Assembly (NCBI GenBank): GCA_009741485.1
Contig: CM019214.1
Location: forward strand, 52,407,310-52,471,309
Reading direction: 5' to 3'
DNA: 64,000 nucleotides
Source: Malurus cyaneus samueli
Lineage: Eukaryota > Chordata > Aves > Passeriformes > Maluridae
The translations under genes were made by a program, and so were the position numbers. Under the pieces are notes generated by a model, which was not told the DNA's origin, did no database searches, and worked only from the letters and a program-made list of their open reading frames with translations. Every line of letters starts with the position of its first letter. Position 1 is the first letter of the stretch. Below are positions 1 through 16,280 of the stretch, piece after piece.

Positions 1-359
1 AGTGATGTAACAATGATGAAACAGTTATCAGGATTCCAAAACTGTCCTGGGGATGCAAATAATAGCATCCACACAACTACAATATGTATCTTATTTCTAA
101 AATATTCAAGAATTTTGCAAACTGAAGAGGGAACTGTCACACTATAATGTAATCCTTGGCTAAAAGTGGCAAAAAAATCATGAATGTAGAATGTCTGTAG
201 CTACAGTTAATTCTGGAGTTCTAGCCTACCCTTTCAAGTCCTAGGTCCTGAAATCCTAAGCCAACATTACAGAATGTGGCAAAAAAGGTTTGAGCAGCAG
301 GGAAAGGCGATAGGGAAAATGGAACTGCATAAAATAGCTCTTTTATTATCACACTGTAT

Positions 360-840
360 AGCAGAAATCCTTGGACTCTACACTCCTCCACTCAGGGACT
401 ACATCAGCCACCCCAGGCATTATTTATGCCTAAACTGTTCAGCGGATGCAGCTACAACAGCGCAAAAATGGGTACAGAAGTAGCTTGGATTTTCTTCATG
501 TCTTGGGTGGCCACGTCTTTTGCCTCCTGCTCATTAGTCCCTTCTTGTTCCAGCAGTTTGCTCTGCTGCTGATACATACAGTCCTCAGGCAGCAGATTCC
601 TGCTGCACCTGCAAATTCTCATCCATCAAGCAGCTGCATTACTTCTTTGACGACTCCTTGTGTCTGCTGAGATAAATGGCCCTGGAAAGCAATGAAAATA
701 GCAGGTCAGTTTTGTGTTTGGGGAAAACCCAGAAATGTTCGCCTTGATGGCATTTTGCAGCTTTCATCTCCTTGGATGATGCATCGTCTTTCATCTCCTT
801 GAAGTTTGTTCTGTCACCTGCTTCCCTCCTAAGAACAGTG
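360..840 (-). pseudogene. Possible decayed coding fragment, coiled-coil-like, unidentified
   Basis: Read on the minus strand, three frames in turn give acidic/Gln-rich, coiled-coil-like peptide: QGVVKEVMQLLD (about 655-615), then ENLQVQQESAA, then CMYQQQSKLLEQEGTNEQEA followed by KDVATQDMKKIQATSVPIF and a stop near 450. Upstream (about 780-840) is KEMKDDASSKEMKAAK. The switches need two small frame changes, and a splice-like TTGCTTTCCAG precedes the first piece. It could be a broken exon of an old gene or retrocopy inserted in the SLAIN1 intron, or chance. I do not recognise the parent gene. Composition and frame hand-over are the only evidence. Confidence 0.25.
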
Positions 841-1254
841 GAAATAACCTTTCAGATGTTTTGTTTGTAAATGAAACGCTGGCTCTTGTGAGCTTAATAT
901 ATGGAAGCAGAAGGTGGGAGTTATTTGATTTTAAAATTATTTCAGGCCACTGAGATGTGACTAGCTATGAACTTGCTGGAAATATACAGGAAGAAAACAA
1001 AAATATTTTTCCAAGCTTCTTTTATTTCCAAACCTCTTTGTTCTCCTAAGACTGATGAGAAAATTAACAGAGAGAAGTGAAGGAGTAGAGTTGAGATGTA
1101 TTCTCAGGTGAGAATTAATTTGCTCAAGTAGTCCTGTTTGTGATGAACACTGGAATTTGCCACCGTTTCTGCTACCTCTTCTGCACTAATCTGGTTCAGT
1201 GGCAAATCTAAAAAAATCATCAGTTGCTTGCAGTCTGTTTTGTTAGGCAGATGT

Positions 1255-1375
1255 GTATAGTAACACCAGTAAGGGACTCCAAAGAACCTACACATTTCAA
1301 GAAATGCCTGGACATGGCACTTAAGTGTGGCAAGGTGGTCATCAATGACTGGACTTGATCTCTAACAGCATCCAC
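1255..1375 (+). repeat. CR1-like fragment (weak)
   Basis: Contains the order typical of the CR1 3' region (CTGGACATGGCACTTAAGTG followed by a GGTGGTCATCAATGACTGG-type stretch) but lacks the terminal 8-bp repeats. Strongly diverged. Confidence 0.4.
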
Positions 1376-1949
1376 AGTTATGACTTTGACCCACTACTGA
1401 GTCTCAACTATAACTTAGGCTGAAACAAGGTGTTTAAGTAAAATTCAGCCCTATAAAGCAGCTTAGATATATCTTCGCCTTTCCCAGCCCTCTTTTAGAT
1501 AAAATAAGGTCATAAGACGTACACACATTGCATTATTGAGATACTTGTAAGTGTAAAGAAAATTCAAAGATAGGTCATGCAAAGGGAGGTAATAACTGGA
1601 TCCTAGTTCCTACCACCTTCTAAGAATAATTCAGGCATATACACATGTGCTTGTCATTTCATGAGCTTTCTTTAGGCAGCACACACTGCCCTTTTTGAAA
1701 CATCAAAAATTGCCTACTGCATGTTTACACTTTTTCTTGTTTGTGGCATCCATGCCAAATTAGCCCATTGCCTCTACAGCACAAGAACTGGGAATTGTGA
1801 TATACAGAATCCCCTGCCCTCAACTGAATATGTACATGGAAAGGCCACCCCACAGCACAGATCATATTCAGTACTGCTCGAAACAGGTCAGAAAGCAGAA
1901 AAAAAAATCCATTCTTTGTCAAATATTCCACAAAATTACAGTGAAGACA

Positions 1950-2334
1950 GCAGTTCGCCTCTCACCCAGCTGCTTCAGCTCTGATTTTTTGCCACGAAGT
2001 TCTTCTCCTGATGCTATTTCTTCTCCGAAGTCAGCTCAGGATCAGTGGCCCAGCTTCTTTCTGGCAGGAAACCAGAACAGGCAGCACCTGCCTTCTGTCT
2101 TCTGATCCCTGCACCGCTGGTGGCCGTCTCCGTTCCACTGCTTCTTTTTTTTTCCTTTCCCTGACCTAATACTATCATTGGCCGAAGATTAATTCCATGT
2201 AGCACGCAAACAGATGTTGTCCTAGGAGCAAAGCTGCCCCAGAAGAGGAGCACTCTTGGTGGGCTGCCAGGTGAGGACTTCTGTAGCAGTTCTTGGTCAG
2301 TATCACCTTCTGTCTGCCAAAACGCCTCATCCAA
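1950..2334 (-). pseudogene. Possible decayed coding fragment, unidentified
   Basis: A minus-strand open frame of 106 codons (start at 2334, DEAFWQTEGDTDQELLQKSS) is followed by a second frame reading DFGEEIASGEELRGKKSELK and then QLG before a GTGAGAGG donor-like sequence near 1960. The Lys/Glu pattern resembles the fragments at 360-840, so both could derive from one decayed coiled-coil gene. No family recognised; may be chance. Confidence 0.2.
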
Positions 2335-5300
2335 TGAGATTCTCTTTGCAAGGAGGGCTTAAGTTAACTCTGCAGCAAAGCATTTAAAACACTTTTATTC
2401 CTTCACTGTTATTTTCGGCAAGTATTGTTCAAATAAACCATTGACATAAGGACTCCTAAAAAGCACAGGAGTGTGATACAATAAATCAGAATTACTAGCG
2501 TCTCGGAGAATTCTGAATTACTGTTTGAACTATGTTAGCAGCTTCTTACACATATTTAAATCCTTCACATGAATCCTGCAAATTCAACTCTGCCTTATCT
2601 ACACTGCATGCACAAATAGATCAGGGTACAACCATAAGGAAAATCTTGTGCTTCTTGATTTAAGTATTATGCAGACATCCAGAGCGTGTTCTGATACTAT
2701 AGACTGTACTACAACTTCACTTTACGAGATGAATTTCTCTTCCTCATCTCTGAAGACCTGAGATCAGTTATCTGCATTATATTTGCTGTAGTTAGAATAT
2801 TTATGACATACCAAATACACCAGTCTTTTTAAAGGTCTGACTCATCAGCTGACACAACACAGACATCAGTGTTTAAAAACACCAGTAACAGATTAAAGCC
2901 AAGTCCTTCAGTTAAGTGAGCGATGCCATTCTCAATATTGTTAATACCTCCATTTTATTCAGAATTATTACTTCACCTCATCCTGGCTTCACAGAGTGTC
3001 TCCTGCCACAGACAGTTACAGCCAATTAAAGATTTTTCCATTAACCTTCCATGAGTTCTCCCACTGATCTCTATCCTCAATGTAACTCCAAAGGTAGCAA
3101 AGTAAGACTCTTTTCCTTGTTTTCTTTATTAAAGTCTGCAACAATTTCCTAGACAGAATTTTCTTTTTAGTGAGAAAGGCAGTTTATGAGCATAAAACAC
3201 TTGAAAAGTAAGTCTATGCTGAACCAATATCTAAACACAAATGTACTGCCCTTGAAATGCTGATCTTCTATGTCTGCCTGGAGTTTGCTTACAAAACCCA
3301 ACCAACCAACAGAGGCTGGTTCCTCAAAATGAGGAACAGCCAATGATGTTCACAATATCTTCAAAGTATAGGCAAGAAAGTAACTCATAACTAGTAATTT
3401 CTGGAAAATAAAAGCAAAGTATTTTAAGTGAGTGGTATCTGTGGCCTGTTTATAAAAGTATAAACCAAGCTAAAAACTTAAAAATCAACAGGAAAAGGCA
3501 CTGGAAAACATACATTAAGACTAAGCAGATTGAATACATTGCTACTCCATGAACTACATATTTTTCATCCACCCTTTCTTACTGTATTATAATAAACTAC
3601 TTTACCTGGAATAATTTGCCCAAAATACAAAGTTCCCAATTTTCAGGTATTATGAAAATGGACACTTTTAAATGCACATAAAATAAGGGATGCCCGGATA
3701 AAATGTTGTGAGTGAGCTTATCCCGAGAGCTGAAAAGTGGGTCTGACCACAAGAAAAATCAATCCCATTTTCAGTATCTGTCTCTCCTGGATTTTGACTA
3801 CTCTGAATGATTTCACAGCATTATAGTAAACTGTTACTTCTGGTTTCAAAAAATCAGAAGTATAAAGGGCAAAAATAGTAACAGCTACTGGAAATCATTA
3901 AATTACTAAAAAGAAATAAAAAGTATTTTTAAAACATTAAAGTGAAAGCAGTAATTCTTGCATCAAAGTAACAAAAACAATGTATATTTATGGACAACAT
4001 ATACCAGCTTGGGTTTATGACTTTTGATGGTATTTCTTATATGAAAAATGACTGTATATGGTTTTCTTGATATTAATAGTTATTAGCATTTTAAGTTACT
4101 AACAGATAATTTCTTCAAATTAGCATAAGGGGGAGAGATATAAGCATAAATATTTCCATTGCAAACATATTAAAAGCTTTATCCAACTATAAAACATGCA
4201 CAAACTATTCAAACTCATTTCAGCTAATTACAAGAGATACTCAAAACTTTCACCTACTGTCTCTCCCAGATCTTCTTTAAATTACCTATTTCTGACCCAC
4301 CAACCTATTACAAAATCTCTGTAAATCAGAATACCTTAAAAAGTTTACAAATTGAATTCCTCTGATGCAACTCATCATTACAGAAAATTCAGCTGATTTA
4401 GGAAGAGGGTGTAATTAAACAAGGAAAACAAAACCAAACAGATTTCACACCAAGTTTATCTATTAGCGTCTCCCTGCCAGAACTGGCAATAAAACCTATT
4501 AGAAGACAAAAATAACATGCACACTTTATGAACAACAGCTGTGAAAATGCTGTTTAAAAGGTAACAACAGGTACACCTACATCCCATGCTACAAGTGGCC
4601 CCACATACACCTCAAACATACTGCAACATGTTTTACATCTTAACATACTTAGATGGCACACACTTGCCACTTTAATCTACTGGTTACCAGGAGCCTTCCA
4701 GTACAGCAAGCAGTTGGGGATGGCAGTAAATGTGACTGGCACCGTTCACTCAGACATGGGTGGGATAAAGTGAGATACAGAACCTGGACCTGAGAGTGGG
4801 AGCTACATGGTGTGGTGAGGTGTGGCCCAGAAGTATGTAATTTTATCTTAAAACAAATGGATAGCAATTTAACACAGGAAGAGTGACAATATTACAGCAG
4901 GGACAGCACCTTACCACAAGACATTGGCAAGAACAGTGTATAAGCTCAAAAGTATAGCTTCAAACACAACTGGAAAACATCTGCCAGAGTATTCTCAAGC
5001 CAAGCAAGGAGAGAAGATCACTAGAGCACCAAAAACTTTAAAAAAAAAAAAATTACCTGCTACCTGAAATGCAACCCTGCAGATGGCTGGAAAACAAACA
5101 GACCTTTGGCTACAGTGAGAGGCCAGGCATCTGGGGCACCAGTCAGTGCCTATGTGAAGGTACCTCATTCTATCTGACAGATCCTGGGTTTTCTATGGAA
5201 TCTAAACAGCACTGACACAAGGTGATGGTGAACCCAGGATGCATCGAAGTACCTCACATAGCTCTATGTGGGCAGCTGAATTAGATCCTTCATACACAGG

Positions 5301-7516
5301 TGGGCACCCACATCTCAGCATCTAAATGTAAGTGCTTCTCATCAGGCAACCAATATTACACTCCTAAAAGAATTATTATTAAATAATAATACATTTTATT
5401 AAATAAAAAAAACATTATTAACGTTTTCCAGGTTTATCACCTCTTCAGCATATTTTTTTATGGTGCAGGTAATTTAATACCTCAACTAGAGTACCATACC
5501 AAACAAATATCACCAAAATCAGGTACAGCAGTATACCTCAAACTATTTGGCTAAAGGCAAAAGATTTTAATTAAGCTGAATACATAGACTAGTTTGGGGG
5601 AAGCACTGTGTCAATGCTAAATAATGCTTTTTCTACCCCAGACTGTCATAATTCAAGAGTTACTTGCCGCTTATTCCTCTTTTATGAAGACCTCTGTGAA
5701 TGACCAGATGAAACAGGAGCCAGACCCCTGACTGCACATACAAGAATGTAAGTGATTTCTTTGGGGGAAGACAGAGGAATAAAGATTAGAGAAGACCACT
5801 GGAATGGCCAAGAGATGCACAGCATGTGGTATGTGTGATTAAATTATTAATTATGGATCATGCTTTCCACCCATATTGAAGACAGAAACTAAAAGTTCAG
5901 CTCTTCCATCTTTCACACCCCTCTTTCTCAATTGCCCTGGTAAACAGTGTGGAACTGTTTCAGACAAATTCTTATTTTGCAGTCTATCACCATTCCAATG
6001 TGTAGGAATTTCTGAGAGACAATGAAATTGTTGCCAAGATGGTAAGCACTGATGAGAAGATGTCATAATACTATGCAGACATACTCAATACAGTGAACAC
6101 TCCTTATCTCCTTGTCTGCCACGGAACACAGCCAAAGTAAGATGTTTCTCCCCATCAGTATTTGCTACTCCGATGGATCAGAGTAGCATGAGTTAGAGGT
6201 TGAAGGTGTAGAAGCTGAGGAGATGCTTCCCTTTTAGAGTCAGTGGTACTGATTATTATAGGACTGTTTGTCACCCCTGCAAACAGGTAACTGAAGTCAT
6301 GTATCCAACTGCTGGGTGATGTCAAACGTATTATTCAACACCTCAAAGTTCTTGAGAAAAAAGTCAACCAGGTGATACAATTTTTATTTATACACTTAGT
6401 ATTTAATAAACTAGGAGTCTAATATTTAGTGCCTTAAAGGTTTCCATGCCTTTCCATGCAGGAAATCCAATGGTTAAGTTCCACATTCATAACATATTTG
6501 GGAGCCACATAAAAACATGGCAGCAACACATCATTCTCTTATTCCTGAACAAAAATGCCCCATAACCTTCCTATTTTCCAACATTTCTGCAAGCCCAGCA
6601 GTGCTGTCCCATTCTTGTACCTTTCCAGCAAGAAAAGTAACATTAAAATTAATATGGCACATATACTGTACCAACAGACACCCACACTGCTCTACCCTCT
6701 GTTAACATTCTCCCTCCTTCTATACTGCCACTTGTCAATTATACTTTCATGACATGACTTACTTTGAATAGAAGTGGTTTGAGCATCAACCTGTCATCTC
6801 TTGTTTGTCAGAAAAGCAACATGCATACCTGTAACACCATAAATAGCAACTATGTGTTGTTTTGAACAACACATTTATTTTCTTGCCCAAGGGTGAGCTG
6901 TAACCTGCAATGTTACAAACAAGACCCTGGTTGGAAATGGACTATTTAGACGGAAGATTGAAAGTATAGGAAAGTAAAATGCAGCAGAAGGAAGAAAACC
7001 ACGATTATAATGAGGAAAGAAAGGAACATAACAGCAACAATAGAGGAAACTTAAATAATGAGTAAGCACTGAGAGACAAATGTTTCAGACTCTGGAACAT
7101 ATCTCAAATGCAGCGCAAAAAAGCAGCAATGTCTCAAGGTAATTTGGGAGTGACATTATTTCCCACTACTTTAACAATTAGTCCTATCAGACCTGGAAGA
7201 GGAGCAAGGGGCGATAAGCACTCAGCACAGCTGCATTTCCAGAAAACTCAGGATTAAGACAGAAAATGAAAATCTGAAACCCCTGATTTATTTTTGACTG
7301 TGTCCACAACAGACGTGTACATCAAGCTTCAAAACCCCAGAGGTTCTTCTAACCAACTACTAGCCTGCTAAAATACACTCTTCTTTCCTCTTTGTTTCTT
7401 TCTTCACTTGTGGTCATCTTACAGCATTTTAAAACAGACTAAAGCAACAACTTTTCTGACCAGGTCACAGATAAGTTTTTTTCAGAAAACTGCTTAACAA
7501 TAAGATACCTTAATCA

Positions 7517-12063
<4,547 letters not shown>

Positions 12064-12213
12064 CTGTCCGTTCAGGTGTTAGTATTGCTTTACTGGAGGT
12101 TTTAGAGAAGCTGGGACTATTAAAGCCATTGGTATATGGGGTGAGTCTTGCAACAGGACTATAGGGAAAAGCCAAGGAGACAGGTGTAGAGAAGAGGCTC
12201 CGCCATCGGCTAG
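12064..12213 (-). CDS. SLAIN1: SLAIN1 alternative (cassette) exon, 50 codons
   Basis: 150-nt exon with an excellent acceptor (a long C/T tract, then ATAACAG at 12220-12214) and a good donor (ACAG|GTAATT, GT at 12063-12062). It begins with two bases and ends with one, so it is symmetric and can be skipped. It encodes SRWRSLFSTPVSLAFPYSP, then VARLTPYTNGFNSPSFS and KAILTPERT: Ser/Pro-rich, unstructured. From memory, the human canonical SLAIN1 jumps directly from RLEQG to the next exon. SLAIN2 carries a related stretch (YSP, FNSPS) at the same place. This suggests an ancestral family exon used optionally in SLAIN1. Intactness, phase and splice sites argue for function; usage cannot be judged from DNA. 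Confidence 0.85.
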
Positions 12214-15200
12214 CTGTTATGGAGGCAAGGGAGGAGGGGAAAAAACAAGATTTACAGTTATTAATAGAACAGTACTGTTAGAGAGAAAAATCACCTCATA
12301 TTAATCTGTTCATGATATATTTTTTCTTATTACAAAAGGAAAATAATGGTGAACATTCTGCAGCAAATCAGAGGATCAGCACAGTCTTCTACATGTAAAA
12401 GTGCGCTCCAAAAGATTTTCTAGCATATTTGTCTGTTCACTATTTTCCACATATACACCTTTTTGGTATATATTAATCACATACATCACTGGGTGACAAC
12501 ATACAAATAACACAGGAAGTGAAAACTGTTATAGTAAACAGAGAAAAAAAAAAGTGACATTTGTAGTGCTCTTCAAGGAATTGTTCATGGCAATCAATTG
12601 TCACACAATTGAATTAGCAGCTACATTATCAGTTATGGGAATTCAGAGACACAGCAGTAAAAGACGCTTTACTATCAAGTGCTAAAAACAACTGTAATCC
12701 CGTATCAAGCTTTTAAGCTACCAAATTTACATTTACATTTATTTTACATTATCTTAGCTCATCCAGTAAAAAATATGAATACAACCGTCCTTTGTTTTGC
12801 CTATTTTCACACACCTTGTAAAATAAACAACATCCACATGCTCTTCCATAAATAAATATATATTAGTAATAAAATTGCTGTAGGACAAAGGAAAATTTAA
12901 AAAAATAATAATTTCACAAGACACATGAATACAAGGAAATGAGAGTATTGCTTTTTTTAATACACTCTATTTTGTACTCATAGATGTTTATGTACAATGA
13001 CACAAGAGGGGGAGCTAGGAACATACTTATAGCTAGCTTTGAAATCAGTGGCATAACCTCAATGCTTAGCAGGTGTACTTAGCAGTGACAGATGCCACAA
13101 ACTGGTTTGCAAAACGAGAAGGGCCCAAAAGTGTTCAAAAGCCATTCTCCACCACATGGCTACTTAACACCACAAATCTGCTGTGTTATTTGTATTATTT
13201 GCTGTGTCATCTGGTCATTTTACACACCAACAGCTATCCAAAGAACACTCAAGTTTTCTTTTTTCAAGTTTTACCACCATCAAAATGATTTAGCAGGACA
13301 TATGAACTTTATTCCTCCTTCTTGTTAATATCACTACCATGCAGTCAGCAGGGAAGGATGTCTTGGCAGGCTGTCAATCACATCCTCACAACTTATTGGG
13401 GTAATCATTTTATTTCTAATCCAAACGGTGCCATTTCTCCTCCAATTCCTTTTGCTTTGACCCACTTAAATGTATCCTGATTTTGTAATGAGTAAAAGCC
13501 TTTTCAGCTCTTCCCACAAGTGCTGCTAAACTGCCTGGCTCCAGCACAGGCACAAAGAGGTCTGCTTTGTGGGGACAGGGACTACCTGCATGCTCTGAGG
13601 AAGATAGCTAAGTATACATTAGTAACATGAAAAAATTTAAACTGTCTTCTTTGCTTACTCCTCATTGAACAATTATTGCATTTCTCTCATTTTTGATGAT
13701 TCTAGTTCCTTCAAGCTCAGAGAAACTTAAAGGTAGCACCACTTTCAGGAAATTGCTTGATGCCAAGGGATACAACACAAGACTTGCAGGCTGGGCTGTT
13801 TGTCCTTAACATCACTAATGTGATCAGTTTTAAAGTGAAGCATTCAAGTCTCAGGACACAAAGGAACGCAAACACAGATGGATGTAATACTATAAACTTG
13901 CAATTGACACCAATCCCTGGGGATGAGATTAATTCACAAGGTGTTAATAAAAGCAAACTGATCTGAGGTATTCACTGAAAGAAACGCATATGGTAAGAGC
14001 AAATCTCAATATCACATTCACAGCTGATGTCTGTCATTTCCACCAGGAACCATCAATAAGAGCAAGGGATGACAGTTCCTTGCGATTTTATTTTCCTGCC
14101 TAGCACAAGCTACTGCTTTGTAACAGCCTGATCATTTGCCAGGCCAATTAGCTGCCAGCATGTTCTCACCCCCAGATGTGGTCAGGCGCACACCATAAAT
14201 AAACATCATTCATTACCCTTTACAATAACTGCTGTGAGCTGGCCCACTGAGCACAAGGCAACAGTTATCTTGACTATGAAAGCAAGAACCCAAGAATATA
14301 ATTAGTATTTATGGCAAACCAGATTTCAAACTCCTCTTTCAAATAACATGTGTTCTCAGGGAAAGATGGATGGAAGATGCCAAGAAGCTCAATCTACACT
14401 AATCTCTCTATATATATACACTAAACTCTAGAGATACCAATATATAACACTCACAATTCTACAAACTTCTGCCACCATACCTAAAATAAAATTTTATAGT
14501 TTAAGCATCAGCAAAGGATTGACACCTTTCAGGTGTATTATTAAATCCATTTTTAGGATCAAATATAGAAAATTGTTTTTATTAGATTTCAAACAGAAAT
14601 ACCAACAAATATTGGGCATTTTCCTGTACTAACAAACACCGCAAAATCAGACTTAGTCTAGTGTGAATGCCAAAACCACAAAAAGGTACATAGGAAGCAA
14701 GTGCTACAGACATGTGAGAAAATATGTAAATTATTGTAAAATCTGCAAAATCCAAACATTATCCAGTGGACAGTCATTTTAGAGTAGTTATTTTGCTCCT
14801 AACTGAATCTGAGACTGTCCTGGTTAGCATGATAAGCATCACTCTGGCATGCACGGATGAGAGAATGTTAAGACCCTTATTTTAAGTTTAAAATCCCAGC
14901 TGTTAAGCTCTGAATTTTACAATATTTGTAGCTTCTTCTTAAAGCCCCAACACCAGCTGCCTGCAGATGAAATAAGATGGTCAGGTATCCTTTAAAAACA
15001 AAGAAAGTTTTAATCTTTGCAGTTGAACAGAAACATAGATAATCCTGCTCTGAGTAACTTATACTGAAGATGCACTGAAAGAAGGAAGAGATTCAGCCAC
15101 AAAAAGCAGGGGCATCTGAAAAAACCATCAAGAGAAAAGATGTCAAAAAATCAATTTCATTTTCTGACAGCAAAGAGGCAAACACTTTCAATTGGACTTC

Positions 15201-16089
15201 TTGAAGCATTAAAGTGATGGAACGAATACTGTAATATAATAAGCATAAATTGTCCTAGTCATCTAAGCTTACAGTTAGATTAGAAGTACCCAACATTTTG
15301 GTATGATTTCCTTGGTTTTGATATATTCTTAGTAATTATGAATTTTAAGTAACTAAGATCTTATAATGCACTGTGCTACACAGTATTTAGTAAGTTAAAA
15401 AAGGACTTTTCAGACTGATCATATAAGTAATTGATCAAAACTTTTACTTTCAAAAATCAAATCAGAAACAAGTGAGACTACTCATACCTTTAAAATTTTT
15501 ACTAGCAGAACCAAAGATTTAAAAATTAATTAAGACCTTATTTTTATAACATCTCTAGAGATACAAAATGCCAAAACAGATGAAAATGGTAACTCATATA
15601 GAAAAATATGAGCAACTAATTAAAAAATAAAAATATTCACCATACTGACTCCTCTGAAAAATCAGTATTTAGTAAGAACTACTAGAAAATTTCACATGAA
15701 AGTCTGAACAAGTAAACACCTACAGAACTGCATCACTCAAAAGGAACAGCACACCCTTCAAAACCACAGAATGCTGTACCATCTTTAAAGCAATTCCCTT
15801 CCTAAAACTGATTCATCATTTAAGCTACATAAGGTTAAAAAAATTGCTAAACATATAGAAAAGCATGTTTTTGAAAGAAAATATGAAACCTGCTATTTAA
15901 ATTAATGGAAATATTTGTAAGCTGGACGACCAGGTAATAACCAGTAGATTCTCATCATATTGTTTTAATTTTGAGGGGCTACACTGATGTAAGCAGGAAC
16001 AGACCAAGCACAGGTCCTCCACTTGATGAATCAGATATACCTAAACCATCAGATGCGATATACCTAGACACAGGCCTATGTGATGTACC

Positions 16090-16280
16090 TATGTGGGTGG
16101 CCAAGCACTGAAACAGGTTGTCTAAAGACATTGTGGAGTCTCCCTCACTAGAGATTCTTGAAGTCATATGGATACAACCCTGTGCAATCTGTTACAGGTT
16201 GACCCTGCTTGAGCAGGAAGGTTGGACCAGATGATCCACTGTGGTCCCTTCCAACCTAATCCATTCTGTGATTCTGTGAT
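16090..16280 (+). mobile_element. CR1 LINE, 3' end fragment
   Basis: Classic avian CR1 3' region: GTGGCCAAGCACTGAAACAGG, then a GTGGAGTCTCCCTCACTAGAG-type segment, GGTTGGACCAGATGATCCAC, CCTTCCAACCTAATCCATTC and the terminal direct repeat ATTCTGTGATTCTGTG. Chicken repeat 1 is a non-LTR retroposon whose copies are mostly 5'-truncated, as here. It lies in SLAIN1 intron 2 in antisense orientation to the gene. The 5' boundary is approximate. Confidence 0.93.

Noticed and set aside
1..7500. Search for the C-terminal SLAIN1 exons (KLRRSMPNLAR onward)
   Set aside because: No matching sequence seen on the minus strand; they are assumed to lie left of the window.
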